DNA of 64,000 nucleotides from Limimaricola cinnabarinus (GCF_002723615.1 NZ_KZ304958.1:1-64000), one strand, 5' to 3'; shown: positions 24,446 to 34,244, counted from the stretch's first letter. Notes: generated by a model not told the origin, from the letters alone. Program-made: numbers and translations.

Positions 24446-25428
24446 TGAAGGATCAATGCGAGATGCCCATCCCGACCTATGAGGACGTGAAGGCCGCGCA
24501 TGAGCGCATCCGCCCCCATGTCCACCGCACCCCGGTTCTGACCTCGTCGCATCTGAACGACCTCGCCGGCTGCGAGCTGTTCTTCAAATGCGAGAACTTC
24601 CAGAAGGCCGGCGCCTTCAAGGTGCGCGGCGCCTCGAACGCGGTGTTCGGCCTTTCGGACGAACAGGCCAGGCGCGGCGTGGCGACCCACAGCTCGGGCA
24701 ACCACGCGCTGTCGCTCAGCTATGCCGCCGGGCGGCGCGGCATCCCGTGCCACGTGGTCATGCCGCGCACCGCGCCGCAGGCCAAGAAGGACGCGGTGCG
24801 CGGCTATGGCGGCATCATCACCGAATGCGAGCCCTCGACCTCCTCGCGCGAAGAGTACTTCGCCCGCGTGCAGGAAGAGACCGGCGCCGATTTCGTGCAT
24901 CCCTACAACGACCCGCGCGTGATCGCGGGGCAGGGGACCTGCGCGCGCGAGCTGATGGAGCAGATGGGCGAGAGGGGCGGCGGGCTCGATTGCGTCGTCG
25001 CGCCGATCGGCGGCGGCGGCATGATCTCGGGCAGCTGCCTGACGTTGTCGACCATCGCGCCCGAGGTGAAGATCTATGCCGCCGAGCCCGAGCAGGCCGA
25101 CGATGCCGCGCGCAGCTTCCGCGCCGGCCACATCATCGCCGACGACGCGCCCGAGACCGTCGCCGACGGGCTGAAGGTGCCGCTCAAGGATCTGACCTGG
25201 CATTTCGTGTCGCACCACGTGACCGACATCCTGACCGCTTCGGAGGCCGAGATCGTCGATGCGATGGAGCTGATCTGGAAGCGCATGAAGATCGTGATGG
25301 AGCCATCGAGCGCGGTGCCGCTCGCGACCATCCTGAAGAACCCGGACGTCTTCGCGGGCCAGCGCGTCGGCGTCGTCATCACCGGCGGCAATGTCGATCT
25401 GAACAAGCTGCCATGGATGCAGAAATGA
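24445..25428 (+). CDS. bhcB: Erythro-beta-hydroxyaspartate dehydratase BhcB
   Basis: 327-aa PLP fold-type II enzyme of the serine/threonine dehydratase family. The PLP lysine is in GAFKVRGA (about residue 59), SSGNHALSLSYAA follows, and the phosphate-binding loop GGGGMISG is near 185. BhcB releases ammonia from beta-hydroxyaspartate to form iminosuccinate. Start options are GTG 24442, ATG 24445 (one-base overlap with bhcA stop) and ATG 24463, which leads into MPIPTYEDVKAAHERI and may be the true one. The ending ITGGNVDLNKLPWM is typical of the family. Its stop overlaps bhcC. Confidence 0.93.
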   Translation: MKDQCEMPIPTYEDVKAAHERIRPHVHRTPVLTSSHLNDLAGCELFFKCENFQKAGAFKVRGASNAVFGLSDEQARRGVATHSSGNHALSLSYAAGRRGIPCHVVMPRTAPQAKKDAVRGYGGIITECEPSTSSREEYFARVQEETGADFVHPYNDPRVIAGQGTCARELMEQMGERGGGLDCVVAPIGGGGMISGSCLTLSTIAPEVKIYAAEPEQADDAARSFRAGHIIADDAPETVADGLKVPLKDLTWHFVSHHVTDILTASEAEIVDAMELIWKRMKIVMEPSSAVPLATILKNPDVFAGQRVGVVITGGNVDLNKLPWMQK

Positions 25429-25439
25429 AAGGCCACGCC

Positions 25440-26600
25440 ATGAAGGACCATTCCCACCAAGACCTCGAAGTCGGTTTCGACGTGCCTGCCCTGCCGGGCA
25501 TGGATGCAAGCGAGATCCAGACGCCTTGCCTGATCCTCGACCTCGACGCGCTGGAGCGCAACATCAGGAAGATGGGCGATTACGCCAAGGCGCATGGCAT
25601 GCGCCACCGCTCCCACGGCAAGATGCACAAGTCGGTCGATGTGCAGAAGCTTCAGGAAGAGCTTGGCGGCGCGGTCGGCGTCTGCTGTCAGAAGGTCTCG
25701 GAGGCCGAGGTCTTCGTGCGCGGCGGGATCAAGGACGTGCTGGTGTCGAACCAGGTGCGCGACCCGGCCAAGATCGACCGGCTGGCGCGGCTGCCCAAGC
25801 TCGGCTCGAAGATCATCGTCTGCGTCGACGACGTGGACAACGTGGCCGACCTGTCGGCCGCGGCCGAAAAGCACGGCACGGTGATCCACTGCTTCGTCGA
25901 GATCGATTGCGGCGCCGGGCGCTGCGGTGTCACCACCACCGAGGCGGTGGTCGAGATCGCCAAGGCGATCGACGCGGCGCCGGGGCTCGAATTCACCGGA
26001 CTGCAGGCCTACCAGGGCGCGATGCAGCACATCGACAGCTTCGAGGAGCGCAAGGCCAAGCTCGACGCCGCCATCGCGCAGGTGACCGAGGCGGTCGAGG
26101 CGCTGAAGGCCGAGGGGCTGGAGCCCGAGCTGGTCTCGGGCGGCGGCACCGGCAGCTATTACTTCGAGAGCAATTCGGGCGTCTACAACGAGCTGCAATG
26201 CGGCTCCTACGCCTTCATGGACGCCGATTACGGGCGCATCCATGACAAGGAGGGCAAGCGCATCGACCAGGGCGAATGGGAGAACGCGCTGTTCATCCTG
26301 ACCTCGGTGATGAGCCACGCCAAAGCCGACAAGGCGATCGTCGATGCGGGGCTCAAGGCGCAGTCGGTCGATAGCGGCCTGCCCTTCATCTACGGGCGCA
26401 GGGACGTCGAATACGTCAAATGCTCGGACGAGCACGGCGTGGTGGCCGACCCCGAGGGCGTGCTGAAGATCAACGAGAAGCTGCGGCTGGTGCCCGGTCA
26501 CTGCGACCCGACCTGCAACGTCCATGACTGGTATGTCGGCGTGCGGAACGGCAAGGTCGAGACACTCTGGCCGGTCTCGGCGCGCGGCAAGGCCTACTGA
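25440..26600 (+). CDS. bhcC: Beta-hydroxyaspartate aldolase BhcC
   Basis: 386-aa PLP fold-type III enzyme related to D-threonine aldolase. The N-terminal barrel holds the PLP lysine in HRSHGKMHKS (K61). VSGGGTGSYYF is the cofactor phosphate-binding region, and the C-terminal beta domain ends with the metal-binding GHCDPTCNVHDW. BhcC condenses glycine with glyoxylate to erythro-beta-hydroxyaspartate. ATG 25440 (with AAAGG upstream) is chosen; an ATG at 25425, overlapping the bhcB stop, would add five residues. A GC-rich stem-loop follows the gene. Confidence 0.93.
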   Translation: MKDHSHQDLEVGFDVPALPGMDASEIQTPCLILDLDALERNIRKMGDYAKAHGMRHRSHGKMHKSVDVQKLQEELGGAVGVCCQKVSEAEVFVRGGIKDVLVSNQVRDPAKIDRLARLPKLGSKIIVCVDDVDNVADLSAAAEKHGTVIHCFVEIDCGAGRCGVTTTEAVVEIAKAIDAAPGLEFTGLQAYQGAMQHIDSFEERKAKLDAAIAQVTEAVEALKAEGLEPELVSGGGTGSYYFESNSGVYNELQCGSYAFMDADYGRIHDKEGKRIDQGEWENALFILTSVMSHAKADKAIVDAGLKAQSVDSGLPFIYGRRDVEYVKCSDEHGVVADPEGVLKINEKLRLVPGHCDPTCNVHDWYVGVRNGKVETLWPVSARGKAY

Positions 26601-26616
26601 GCTTTCGCCAAGCACC

Positions 26617-26641
26617 GCCGGGGGCGGGCGCCGCCCCCGGC
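26617..26641 (+). other. Stem-loop between bhcC and bhcD
   Basis: GCCGGGGGCGG (26617-26627) pairs perfectly with CCGCCCCCGGC (26631-26641), an 11-bp stem with a 3-nt loop, 16 nt after the bhcC stop and 24 nt before bhcD. No T-run follows. It could stabilise the bhcABC message or reduce read-through into bhcD. Confidence 0.6.
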
Positions 26642-26665
26642 CCATTCGAACGACAGGACATTCCC

Positions 26666-27631
26666 ATGATCATCGTGCCCGAAGCGGTCATCGCCGACCT
26701 CATCACCCCCGAGGCGAGTTTCGACGCGGTCGAACAGGTCTTTGCCTCGATGGCGGCGAAATCGGCCTACAACTTCCCGGTCATCCGCGAGGCGATCGGC
26801 CATGCCGACGCGCTTTACGGCTTCAAGTCGGGCTTCGACCGGGCGGGGCTGAATCTCGGGCTGAAATCGGGCGGCTACTGGCCGGGCAATGCCGAGCGCG
26901 GCCTGACCAACCACCAGTCGACCGTCTTCCTGTTCGACGCCGACACCGGCAAATGCCGCGCCGTGGTGGGCGGCAACCTGCTGACCGCGCTGCGCACCGC
27001 CGCCGCCGCCGCCGTTTCGGTCGCGCATCTGGCGCGAAAGGACGCGAAGGTGCTGGGCATCGTCGGCGCGGGGCATCAGGCGGCGTTCCAGCTGCGCGCG
27101 GTTGCCGCGCAGCGCGGTTTCGAGCGCGTGGTGGCCTGGAACCGCAGCCCCGAAAAGCTCGACCGTCTGGCGAAGGTCGCCGCCGAGCTGGGCCTGCCCT
27201 TCGAGAGCGTCTCGCTCGACGATCTGGGCGCGCAATCGGACGTGATCGTCACCATCACCTCGAGCTTCGACGCGATCCTGCGCGACGCGCAGGTCCGGCC
27301 CGGCACGCATCTGGCCTGCATGGGCACCGACACCAAGGGCAAGCAGGAGGTCGAGGCGGCGCTGCTGGCCCGCACACGCGTCTTCACCGACGAGATCGCG
27401 CAGTCGGTCAGCCTCGGCGAGGCGCAGCACGCGATCGCGGATGGCCACCTGCGCGAGGCCGACATCGCCGAGCTGGGCGCCGTCATCAACGGCACCCATC
27501 CGGGGCGGGCTTCGGCCGATGAGATCACCCTGTTCGACGGCACCGGCGTCGGGCTTCAGGACCTCGCCGTCGCCTCCGCCGCGGTCGATCTCGCGGTCGA
27601 GAAGGGCGTCGCCGTCGAGGTGGAGTTCTAG
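26666..27631 (+). CDS. bhcD: Iminosuccinate reductase BhcD (ornithine cyclodeaminase/mu-crystallin family)
   Basis: 321-aa NAD(P)-dependent enzyme of the ornithine cyclodeaminase family. LYGFKSGFDRAG and LGLKSGGYWPGN contribute substrate-site lysines, and GIVGAGHQAAFQ (near residue 133) is the dinucleotide motif. In the beta-hydroxyaspartate cycle BhcD reduces iminosuccinate to aspartate, which BhcA then uses as amino donor, so the cycle nets oxaloacetate from two glyoxylates. The cluster order A-B-C-D is what makes this assignment firm. Confidence 0.92.
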   Translation: MIIVPEAVIADLITPEASFDAVEQVFASMAAKSAYNFPVIREAIGHADALYGFKSGFDRAGLNLGLKSGGYWPGNAERGLTNHQSTVFLFDADTGKCRAVVGGNLLTALRTAAAAAVSVAHLARKDAKVLGIVGAGHQAAFQLRAVAAQRGFERVVAWNRSPEKLDRLAKVAAELGLPFESVSLDDLGAQSDVIVTITSSFDAILRDAQVRPGTHLACMGTDTKGKQEVEAALLARTRVFTDEIAQSVSLGEAQHAIADGHLREADIAELGAVINGTHPGRASADEITLFDGTGVGLQDLAVASAAVDLAVEKGVAVEVEF

Positions 27632-27634
27632 GTC

Positions 27635-28618
27635 ATGGCCCTGCGCGTCGCGATCAACGGCTTCGGGCGGATCGGGCGCAGCATCCTGCGCCTGCTGGCG
27701 ACCGCGCGGCGCGACGACGGCATCGAGATCGCCTGCATCAACGACATCGCGCCGCTCGACAGCTGCGCCTACCTGTTCGAATATGACAGCGTGTTCGGCC
27801 CCTTTCCGGGCCGGATCGAGGCGGGCGACGGGGTGCTCTCGGTCGAGGGGCGGGCGATCCCGTTTCACCACGAGGCCGACCTGTCGCGGCTCGATCTTGC
27901 GGGGGTCGACCTGGTTCTGGAATGCACCGGCCGGGCGAACGACCCCGCCGTGGCCGCGCGCGGGCTCAAGGCCGGGGCGGGGCGGGTGCTGATCTCGGGC
28001 CCGTCGGAGGCGGCGGAGGCGACCGTGGTGCTTGGTGCCAATGACGGGATCCTGGCCGATCAGCGCATCCTCTCCTGCGGCTCCTGCACGACCAACGCGC
28101 TCGCGCCGCTGTTGCGGCTCATCGACGGGCTGTTCGGGCTCGAGGGCGGGCACATGACGACGGTGCATTGCTATACCGGGGCGCAGCCCACGGTCGACGC
28201 GCCGCGCGCCGATCCGGCGCGCAGCCGCGCGGCGGCGCTGTCGATGGTGCCGACCAGCTCCTCGGCCGGGCGGCTGACCGACCTGGTCCTGCCGGATCTG
28301 GCCGGGCGGGTGAGCTGCACCGCGCTGCGGGTGCCGGTGGCCAGCGTCTCGGCGGTCGATCTGACCGTCAGGCTGCGCGACCGGGGCGACATCGACGCGC
28401 GGCTGCGCGCGGCGGTGGCGGGGTCGCCTGTCCTTGGCTGGACCGACCGGCCGCTGGTCTCCTCGGACCTGCGGGCGCGGCCCGAATCCCTGATACTGGC
28501 GGGCCCCGAGATCCGCCACGGCCCCGAGCTGAGCCGCCTGTTCGGCTGGTACGACAATGAATGGGGCTTTTCCAACCGGATGATCGATCTGGCGCTGCGC
28601 ATGGGCGCGCGCCGGTAA
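27635..28618 (+). CDS. gap: Glyceraldehyde-3-phosphate dehydrogenase family protein
   Basis: 327-aa NAD(P)-dependent dehydrogenase. INGFGRIGRSILR at the N-terminus, the catalytic cysteine in SCGSCTTNALAPLL (about residue 151), TVHCYTGAQPTVDAPR with the catalytic histidine, and the C-terminal WYDNEWGFSNRM are all present, so it should be active. It starts 4 nt after bhcD, inside the bhc transcript. Family members also include erythrose-4-phosphate dehydrogenase; cofactor preference is not readable. The HMTTVHCYT region departs modestly from housekeeping Gap proteins, suggesting a second, specialised copy. Confidence 0.88.
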   Translation: MALRVAINGFGRIGRSILRLLATARRDDGIEIACINDIAPLDSCAYLFEYDSVFGPFPGRIEAGDGVLSVEGRAIPFHHEADLSRLDLAGVDLVLECTGRANDPAVAARGLKAGAGRVLISGPSEAAEATVVLGANDGILADQRILSCGSCTTNALAPLLRLIDGLFGLEGGHMTTVHCYTGAQPTVDAPRADPARSRAAALSMVPTSSSAGRLTDLVLPDLAGRVSCTALRVPVASVSAVDLTVRLRDRGDIDARLRAAVAGSPVLGWTDRPLVSSDLRARPESLILAGPEIRHGPELSRLFGWYDNEWGFSNRMIDLALRMGARR

Positions 28619-28630
28619 AGGAGACGAAAC

Positions 28631-30910
28631 ATGTCGCTCGATGACACCAAGATCGCCGCCGACCGCGAGGCGGCGCTGAATTATCATGCCGAGCCGCGGC
28701 CCGGAAAGCTGGAGATCCGCGCGACCAAGCCGATGGCGACGGGGCGCGATCTGAGCCGCGCCTATTCGCCCGGCGTGGCCGAGCCCTGCCTCGACATCGC
28801 CGCCGATCCGGCATTGGCGCGGCGCTACACCGCCAAGGGCAACCTCGTCGCCGTGGTCTCGAACGGCACGGCGGTGCTGGGCCTGGGCAATATCGGCGCG
28901 CAGGCCTCCAAGCCGGTGATGGAGGGCAAGGCGGTCTTGTTCAAGAAATTCGCCGGCATCGACTGCTTCGACATCGAGGTGGACGAGACCGACCCCGAAA
29001 GGCTCGCCGATCTGGTCTGCCGGCTGGAGCCGACCTTCGGCGCGATCAACCTTGAAGACATCAAGGCGCCCGACTGCTTCATCGTCGAGAAGATCTGCCG
29101 CGAGCGGATGGGCATTCCCGTCTTTCATGACGACCAGCACGGCACCGCCATCGTTGCCGCCGCCGCCGCCAGCAACGCGCTGCGCATCACCGGCAAGCGG
29201 TTCGCGGAGATCCGCATCGTGGCGCTCGGCGCAGGCGCCGCCGGGATCGCCTGCCTGAAGATGCTGATGGTGATGGGCGCGCGGGCCGAGCACATCACCA
29301 TGATCGACAGCAAGGGCGTCGTGCATGACGGGCGCGAGGACCTGACCCCGGAAAAGGCCGAGTTCGCGCGACGGACGGAGATGCGCAGCACCATGGAGGC
29401 GATGGAGGGGGCGGACCTGTTTCTGGGCGTTTCCGGGCCCGGCCTGCTGACGCCAGAGATGGTGGCGCGGATGGCGCCCGACCCGATCGTCTTTGCGCTG
29501 GCCAACCCGGTGCCCGAGATCATGCCCGAGGCGGCGCGCGCCGCCGCACCGGGCGCGCTGATCGCCACCGGGCGCAGCGATTATCCCAACCAGGTCAACA
29601 ACGTATTGTGCTTTCCCTTCATCTTCCGGGGCGCGCTCGACGCGGGCGCGACCACGATCAATGACGAGATGAAGATCGCCTGCGTCGAGGCGATCGCCGG
29701 GCTGGCCCGCGCCCCGGCCAGCGCCGAGCTTGGCGCGGCCTATCAGGGCGAGCGGCTGAGTTTCGGCCCCGACTACCTGATCCCCAAGCCCTTCGACCCG
29801 CGGCTGCTGCCCACGGTCGCGACCGCGGTGGCCCGTGCGGCGATCGAAAGCGGCGTGGCGACGCGCGATCTCGATCTCGACGCCTATGCCGCGGGGCTGC
29901 GCGGGCAGGTTCATCGCTCGTCGCTGGTGATGCGCCCGGTGTTCGAGGCGGCGCGCAGCGCCGGTCGGCGCATCGTCTTTGCCGAGGGCGAGGAGCCGCG
30001 CGTGCTGCGCGCCGTGCAGGCGATGCGCGAGGAAGGCATGGCAAGGCCGATCCTGGTCGGCCGCCCCGAGGTGGTCGCGGCCCGGATCGAGCGCGAGGGG
30101 CTGTCGCTGCAGCCGGGCGAGGCCTTCGATCTGGTCAACCCCGAGAGCGACGAGCGCTACCGAGACTACTGGGGCAGCTATCACGCGATCATGTCGCGGC
30201 GCGGCGTCTCGCCGGATCTCGCCAAGGCGATCCTGCGCACCAACAGCACCGCGATCGCGGCGGTGATGGTGCATCGCGGCGAGGCCGACAGCCTGATCTG
30301 CGGCACGGTCGGCGCCTATTCCTGGCACCTGAAATACGTCTCGGAGGTGCTCGCGCGCGATCATCTGCAGCCGGTGGGGGCGATGTCGCTCATCCTGCTC
30401 GATCGCGGCCCGCTCTTCGTGGCCGACACGCATGTCCATCTCGAACCTGACGCCGGGCAGATCGCGCAAACGATGATCGCCAGCGCCCGCCATGCGCGCC
30501 GCTTCGGCCTCGCGCCCAAGGTCGCGCTGTGCTCGGGCTCGCAATTCGGCAGCCTCGACAGCCGCGCGGCCCGCGCCGCGCGGGATGCGATCGCGCTGCT
30601 CGACGCGCAAGGGGCCGATTTCGAATACGAGGGCGAGATGCACACCGATGCCGCGCTCGACCCGGATCTGCGCGAGCGGCTCCTGCCGGGCAACCGGCTG
30701 CGGGGCAGGGCCAACATCCTAGTCTATGCTGGCGCAGAGCCCGCGGGTGCCGCGCGCAACCTGCTGAAATCCATGGCCGAGGGCATCGAGGTGGGGCCGG
30801 TGCTCATGGGCATGGGCAACCGCGCCCATATCGTGACGCCGGGCGTCACCGTGCGCGGCCTGCTGAACATCTCGGCGCTGGCCGCGACGCCGGTCGAGAG
30901 CTACGGCTGA
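28631..30910 (+). CDS. maeB: NADP-type malic enzyme with C-terminal phosphotransacetylase-like domain
   Basis: 759 aa, the length of MaeB/TME hybrid enzymes. Malic enzyme domains occupy about residues 1-425: [13 protein letters not shown], the metal-binding [11 protein letters not shown] and a Rossmann motif [11 protein letters not shown] phosphate acetyl/butyryl transferase-like domain follows (about 435-755), in this family usually a regulatory domain binding acetyl-CoA. It decarboxylates malate to pyruvate with NAD(P)H. AAAGGAG precedes the ATG, 12 nt after the GAPDH-like gene. In this operon it would drain C4 products of the bhc cycle. A GCCGGG/CCCGGC hairpin follows at 30924-30953. Confidence 0.92.
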   Translation: MSLDDTKIAADREAALNYHAEPRPGKLEIRATKPMATGRDLSRAYSPGVAEPCLDIAADPALARRYTAKGNLVAVVSNGTAVLGLGNIGAQASKPVMEGKAVLFKKFAGIDCFDIEVDETDPERLADLVCRLEPTFGAINLEDIKAPDCFIVEKICRERMGIPVFHDDQHGTAIVAAAAASNALRITGKRFAEIRIVALGAGAAGIACLKMLMVMGARAEHITMIDSKGVVHDGREDLTPEKAEFARRTEMRSTMEAMEGADLFLGVSGPGLLTPEMVARMAPDPIVFALANPVPEIMPEAARAAAPGALIATGRSDYPNQVNNVLCFPFIFRGALDAGATTINDEMKIACVEAIAGLARAPASAELGAAYQGERLSFGPDYLIPKPFDPRLLPTVATAVARAAIESGVATRDLDLDAYAAGLRGQVHRSSLVMRPVFEAARSAGRRIVFAEGEEPRVLRAVQAMREEGMARPILVGRPEVVAARIEREGLSLQPGEAFDLVNPESDERYRDYWGSYHAIMSRRGVSPDLAKAILRTNSTAIAAVMVHRGEADSLICGTVGAYSWHLKYVSEVLARDHLQPVGAMSLILLDRGPLFVADTHVHLEPDAGQIAQTMIASARHARRFGLAPKVALCSGSQFGSLDSRAARAARDAIALLDAQGADFEYEGEMHTDAALDPDLRERLLPGNRLRGRANILVYAGAEPAGAARNLLKSMAEGIEVGPVLMGMGNRAHIVTPGVTVRGLLNISALAATPVESYG

Positions 30911-31153
30911 GCGCTCGGCGCAGGCCGGGCGGGCCAAGGGGGGCCGGCCCGGCGTGACGGCATTCTCAAACTTTTGACGAAGGTAATTGAAACAGAACCG
31001 ACCTACCGGAGCGGGCCGCTGGCGTTGCACGTTCCGAGGAAACGGTTTTCGGGCAAATCCGGGATCGAGATCCCGATTGCCCCGTCGGCTCGGACGCGTG
31101 GAGGAGACGCGTTCGATATCTTGGCCGACGACAAATCCCGGGAGGAGAACTGA

Positions 31154-32650
31154 ATGACGACAATCCGTGACACGACCGATGGCCGCGATGCGGTCGACGA
31201 GATGATCCCGCCGGGCAAGCTGTTCACGCTCGGGCTTCAGCATGTTCTGGTGATGTATGCCGGCGCCATCGCGGTGCCGTTGATCATCGGCCGCGTGCTG
31301 GGGCTCGACTCCGAGCAGGTGGCCTTCCTGATCTCGGCCGATCTTTTCGTCTGCGGTCTCGTCACCATCATCCAGTCGCTCGGCGCGTCGAAATGGTTCG
31401 GGGTGCGGCTGCCGGTGATGATGGGGGTGACCTTTGCCAGCGTCGGCCCGATGGTCTCGATCGGGATCGCCAATCCGGGCACCGAAGGGGCACGGATGAT
31501 CTTCGGCGCGATCATCGGCGCGGGCGTGATCGCGATGCTGATCGCGCCGCTGGTCAGCCGGATGCTGCGCTTCTTTCCGCCGGTGGTCACCGGCACGATC
31601 ATCCTGGTGATCGGCGTGACGCTGATGCGGATCGGCATCAACTGGATCTTCGGCCTGCCGGTCGGTCCGACCGCGCCCAAGCTCGTCGATCCCAGCCATG
31701 CCGCCTGGCTCGAACAGGTGCGCGCCATGACCGGCGCCCCCGAGATGCCCGGCGGCCTGGCCATCGCGCCCTCGGCCGAGAACCCGGCCTATGCCGCGCC
31801 TGTCAACATCGCCATCTCGGCGGTGGTGCTCGGCACGATCATCCTCGTGATGAAGCTCGCCCGCGGCTTCTGGTCGAACATCTCGGTGCTCTTGGGCATC
31901 GTCGTGGGGGGCAGCGTCGCCGCCTCGCTCGGGATGATGCATTTCGAGCATGTCGCGACCGCCGACTGGTTCGAGCTGATCACGCCGTTCCGCTTCGGCC
32001 TGCCGATCTTCGACCCGGTGATGATCCTGACCATGACGCTGGTGATGATCGTGGTGATGATCGAATCCACCGGCATGTTCCTTGCCCTGTCGGACATGTG
32101 CGAGCGCAAGCTGGAGCGTCCGACGCTCTCGGCGGGGCTGCGTACGGATGGCTTGGGCACCCTGATCGGCGGTCTGTTCAACACCTTTCCCTACACCTCG
32201 TTCAGCCAGAATGTCGGACTCGTCGGCGTCACCGGCATCCGCTCGCGCTATGTCTGCGTGATGGGTGGCGCGATCATGATCGTGCTGGGGCTGATCCCCA
32301 AGATGGGGGCGCTGGTCGAGGCGCTGCCGGTGGCGGTGCTGGGCGGCGCCGGGCTGGTGATGTTCGGCATGGTCGCGGCGACCGGCGTGCGCATTCTCGG
32401 CGGCGTCGATTTCAAGCTGAACCGCTTCAACGGGTTGATCGTGGCGATCTCGCTCGGTGTCGGGATGATCCCGCTCATCGCGCCGGACTTCAAGATGCAC
32501 ATCCCCCACGCGATCCACCCGCTGATCGACAGCGGCATCCTGCTGGCCTCGATTTCGGCGGTGCTGCTCAACGCCGTGTTCAACGGCACCTCGGCCGAAG
32601 CCGAGGCGCAGGCCCGCGAAAGCGCGCTGGCCTCCGACGGAGCGCACTGA
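31154..32650 (+). CDS. NCS2 family nucleobase:cation symporter (urate/xanthine permease)
   Basis: 498-aa membrane carrier with about 13-14 hydrophobic segments. LGLQHVLVMYAGAIAVPLII at the N-terminus and the signature NTFPYTSFSQNVGLVGVTG near residue 345 are typical of PucJ/PucK/UacT-type urate and xanthine permeases, which differ from uracil carriers. GGAGGAGAACTGA precedes the ATG. It begins the ureide block (channel, PuuD, HIU hydrolase and others), so urate is the best guess. It is clearly a different subgroup from the 20.5 kb paralogue. Confidence 0.88.
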   Translation: MTTIRDTTDGRDAVDEMIPPGKLFTLGLQHVLVMYAGAIAVPLIIGRVLGLDSEQVAFLISADLFVCGLVTIIQSLGASKWFGVRLPVMMGVTFASVGPMVSIGIANPGTEGARMIFGAIIGAGVIAMLIAPLVSRMLRFFPPVVTGTIILVIGVTLMRIGINWIFGLPVGPTAPKLVDPSHAAWLEQVRAMTGAPEMPGGLAIAPSAENPAYAAPVNIAISAVVLGTIILVMKLARGFWSNISVLLGIVVGGSVAASLGMMHFEHVATADWFELITPFRFGLPIFDPVMILTMTLVMIVVMIESTGMFLALSDMCERKLERPTLSAGLRTDGLGTLIGGLFNTFPYTSFSQNVGLVGVTGIRSRYVCVMGGAIMIVLGLIPKMGALVEALPVAVLGGAGLVMFGMVAATGVRILGGVDFKLNRFNGLIVAISLGVGMIPLIAPDFKMHIPHAIHPLIDSGILLASISAVLLNAVFNGTSAEAEAQARESALASDGAH

Positions 32651-32765
32651 AACAGGGCGCGGCAACACGCGGCGCGGCAGCGCCGGACCACCGGGAGGCC
32701 GCCCATGCGGCCTCCCTCGTCGCATCGGGACCGGGCGCCGCCCGTCCCGCCACCGGATAGACCCC

Positions 32766-33278
32766 ATGCTCCTGCCCCTGTCGCTGCTGTTCGTCGGTGC
32801 CGTCCTCGTGCTGAACGGCATCTGGATGACCGGGCGCATCGACGATCGAGAGATCGTCCTGATCAACCTCGTGACCGCGACCGTCACCGCCGCGGTGGCG
32901 GTGGCGACGGCGATCGGCGCGGCCGAGATGGCGGCGGTCAGGTCGGCGGCGCTGACCTTGCTGTTCACCACCACCTATCTCTGGGTCGCCTACAACCGGA
33001 TGACCGGCGCCGATGGCCGTGGCCTGGGCTGGTTCAGCCTTTTCGTCTCGCTCACCGTGCTGCCGGTGGCGGCGCAGGCCGTGATGGCGGCAGAGGGGCC
33101 GATGTCGCTTTGGCTGGGCCTGAACTGGGCCGCCTGGTCGGGGCTGTGGTTCATGTATTTCCTGCTGCTGGCGCTCGGGCGTCCCCTGCTTCGGGTCACC
33201 GCCCTGGCCACGCTGGCCAGCGGCGTCTTCACCGGCTGGCTGCCGGGGCTTGTCCTGTTGAACGGCTGGGGATCGTGA
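32766..33278 (+). CDS. AmiS/UreI-family urea/amide channel
   Basis: 170-aa membrane protein with about six hydrophobic segments. TTYLWVAYNRMTG followed by GRGLGWFSLFV, and the C-terminal FTGWLPGLVLLNGWG, fit the AmiS/UreI channel family in both position and total length. UreI of Helicobacter passes urea; AmiS homologues accompany amidases. Here urea is produced by ureidoglycolate breakdown nearby, so urea import or release is a reasonable role. Its last 50 nt overlap, convergently, the end of the LysR gene on the other strand. Confidence 0.8.
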   Translation: MLLPLSLLFVGAVLVLNGIWMTGRIDDREIVLINLVTATVTAAVAVATAIGAAEMAAVRSAALTLLFTTTYLWVAYNRMTGADGRGLGWFSLFVSLTVLPVAAQAVMAAEGPMSLWLGLNWAAWSGLWFMYFLLLALGRPLLRVTALATLASGVFTGWLPGLVLLNGWGS

Positions 33279-34200
33279 TCGCGCGGCTCGTGCCGTCCTT
33301 GCCGAAGCTGCGCTGAATCGCCTCGACGAGAAAATCGATGAACAGCCGCGTCTTCGGGTCCTGATGCCTGCGATGCACGAACAGGCAAGCGAGCTGCACC
33401 GGCAAGGGAGGCGTCTTCTCGCAGACCTGCACCAGGGCGCCGCTTTCGAGATAGGGCGCAACCTCGATGAGCGGCTTCATGATGATGCCCTGATCGGCCA
33501 GCGCCCAATCGGTCAGCACGTCGCCATCGTCGGATTCGAGCCGGCCGCGCACGTCGAACCGCCGCGGACCCTCACTCGTCGACAGCATCCACTGGAACTC
33601 GGTCGCGCCGGGAAAGCGCAGGTTGAGGCAGCTGTGCCGGCCCCCCTCGATCTCGCGGCCTTCCGTGGGATGGCCGGCGCGGGCGATGTAGCCGGGGCTC
33701 GCGCAGAGCACCCGCGGGCAATCGGCGATGTTGCGGATGCGCAGGCTGCTGTCTTCGGGCCGGCCGAGGATGAAGGCCAGGTCGAGCCCCTCGGTGGCGA
33801 TGTCGACCTTGCGGTCGCTGAGCCGCAGCCGAATGTTGATCAAGGGATAGGCCTCGCAGAACCGCGGGATCTGCGGCGCGATCAGCCTTCGCCCGAGACC
33901 CAGGGGCGCCGCGATGTGCAGCGTGCCGCGCGGGTTCTCGGTGGTGTCGTCGACCGCGGCCTCCGCCCGCTCGACCGTGGCCAGGATATCCTGCGCGCCT
34001 TCGTAGAAGATCTGGCCATGCTCCGTCGGCGACAGGCTGCGGGTGGTCCGCAGGAACAGCCGCACGCCGAGATGCTCCTCGAGCTGGGCGATGCGGGCCG
34101 AGGCCACCGCCGCCGAGATACGCTGATCCCGCGCCGCCGCCGACATGCTGCCGAGTTCGTATATGCGCGTGAAGGTCCGGATATTGTCTAGATAGGCCAT
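33229..34200 (-). CDS. LysR-family transcriptional regulator of the ureide block
   Basis: 323-aa regulator with an N-terminal winged helix (MSAAARDQRISAAVASARIAQ region) and a LysR substrate-binding domain (GTLHIAAPLGLGRRLIAPQI). It is divergent from puuD across only 95 nt, so urate hydroxylase is the likely target; the effector could be urate or a ureide. The C-terminal 25 residues are polar and lie over the end of the convergent AmiS/UreI gene. Confidence 0.88.
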   Translation of the reverse strand: MAYLDNIRTFTRIYELGSMSAAARDQRISAAVASARIAQLEEHLGVRLFLRTTRSLSPTEHGQIFYEGAQDILATVERAEAAVDDTTENPRGTLHIAAPLGLGRRLIAPQIPRFCEAYPLINIRLRLSDRKVDIATEGLDLAFILGRPEDSSLRIRNIADCPRVLCASPGYIARAGHPTEGREIEGGRHSCLNLRFPGATEFQWMLSTSEGPRRFDVRGRLESDDGDVLTDWALADQGIIMKPLIEVAPYLESGALVQVCEKTPPLPVQLACLFVHRRHQDPKTRLFIDFLVEAIQRSFGKDGTSRAITIPSRSTGQAPAASR

Positions 34201-34213
34201 TATTCATCTATTT

Positions 34214-34244
34214 TTGACAGTCATGCTTCATCGGCAAAGATACA
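34214..34244 (+). promoter_or_regulatory. Candidate puuD promoter
   Basis: TTGACA at 34214-34219 is a perfect -35 hexamer; GATACA at 34239-34244 is the best -10 match, but the spacing of 19 is long. The 95-nt gap between the LysR gene and puuD is AT-rich compared with neighbouring DNA, and GAGGAGGATGCCGA precedes the puuD ATG. Confidence 0.4.

Noticed and set aside
26594-30643. Minus-strand open frame of about 1,350 codons opposite bhcD, gap and malic enzyme
   Set aside because: It is an antisense shadow of three enzymes with intact catalytic motifs.
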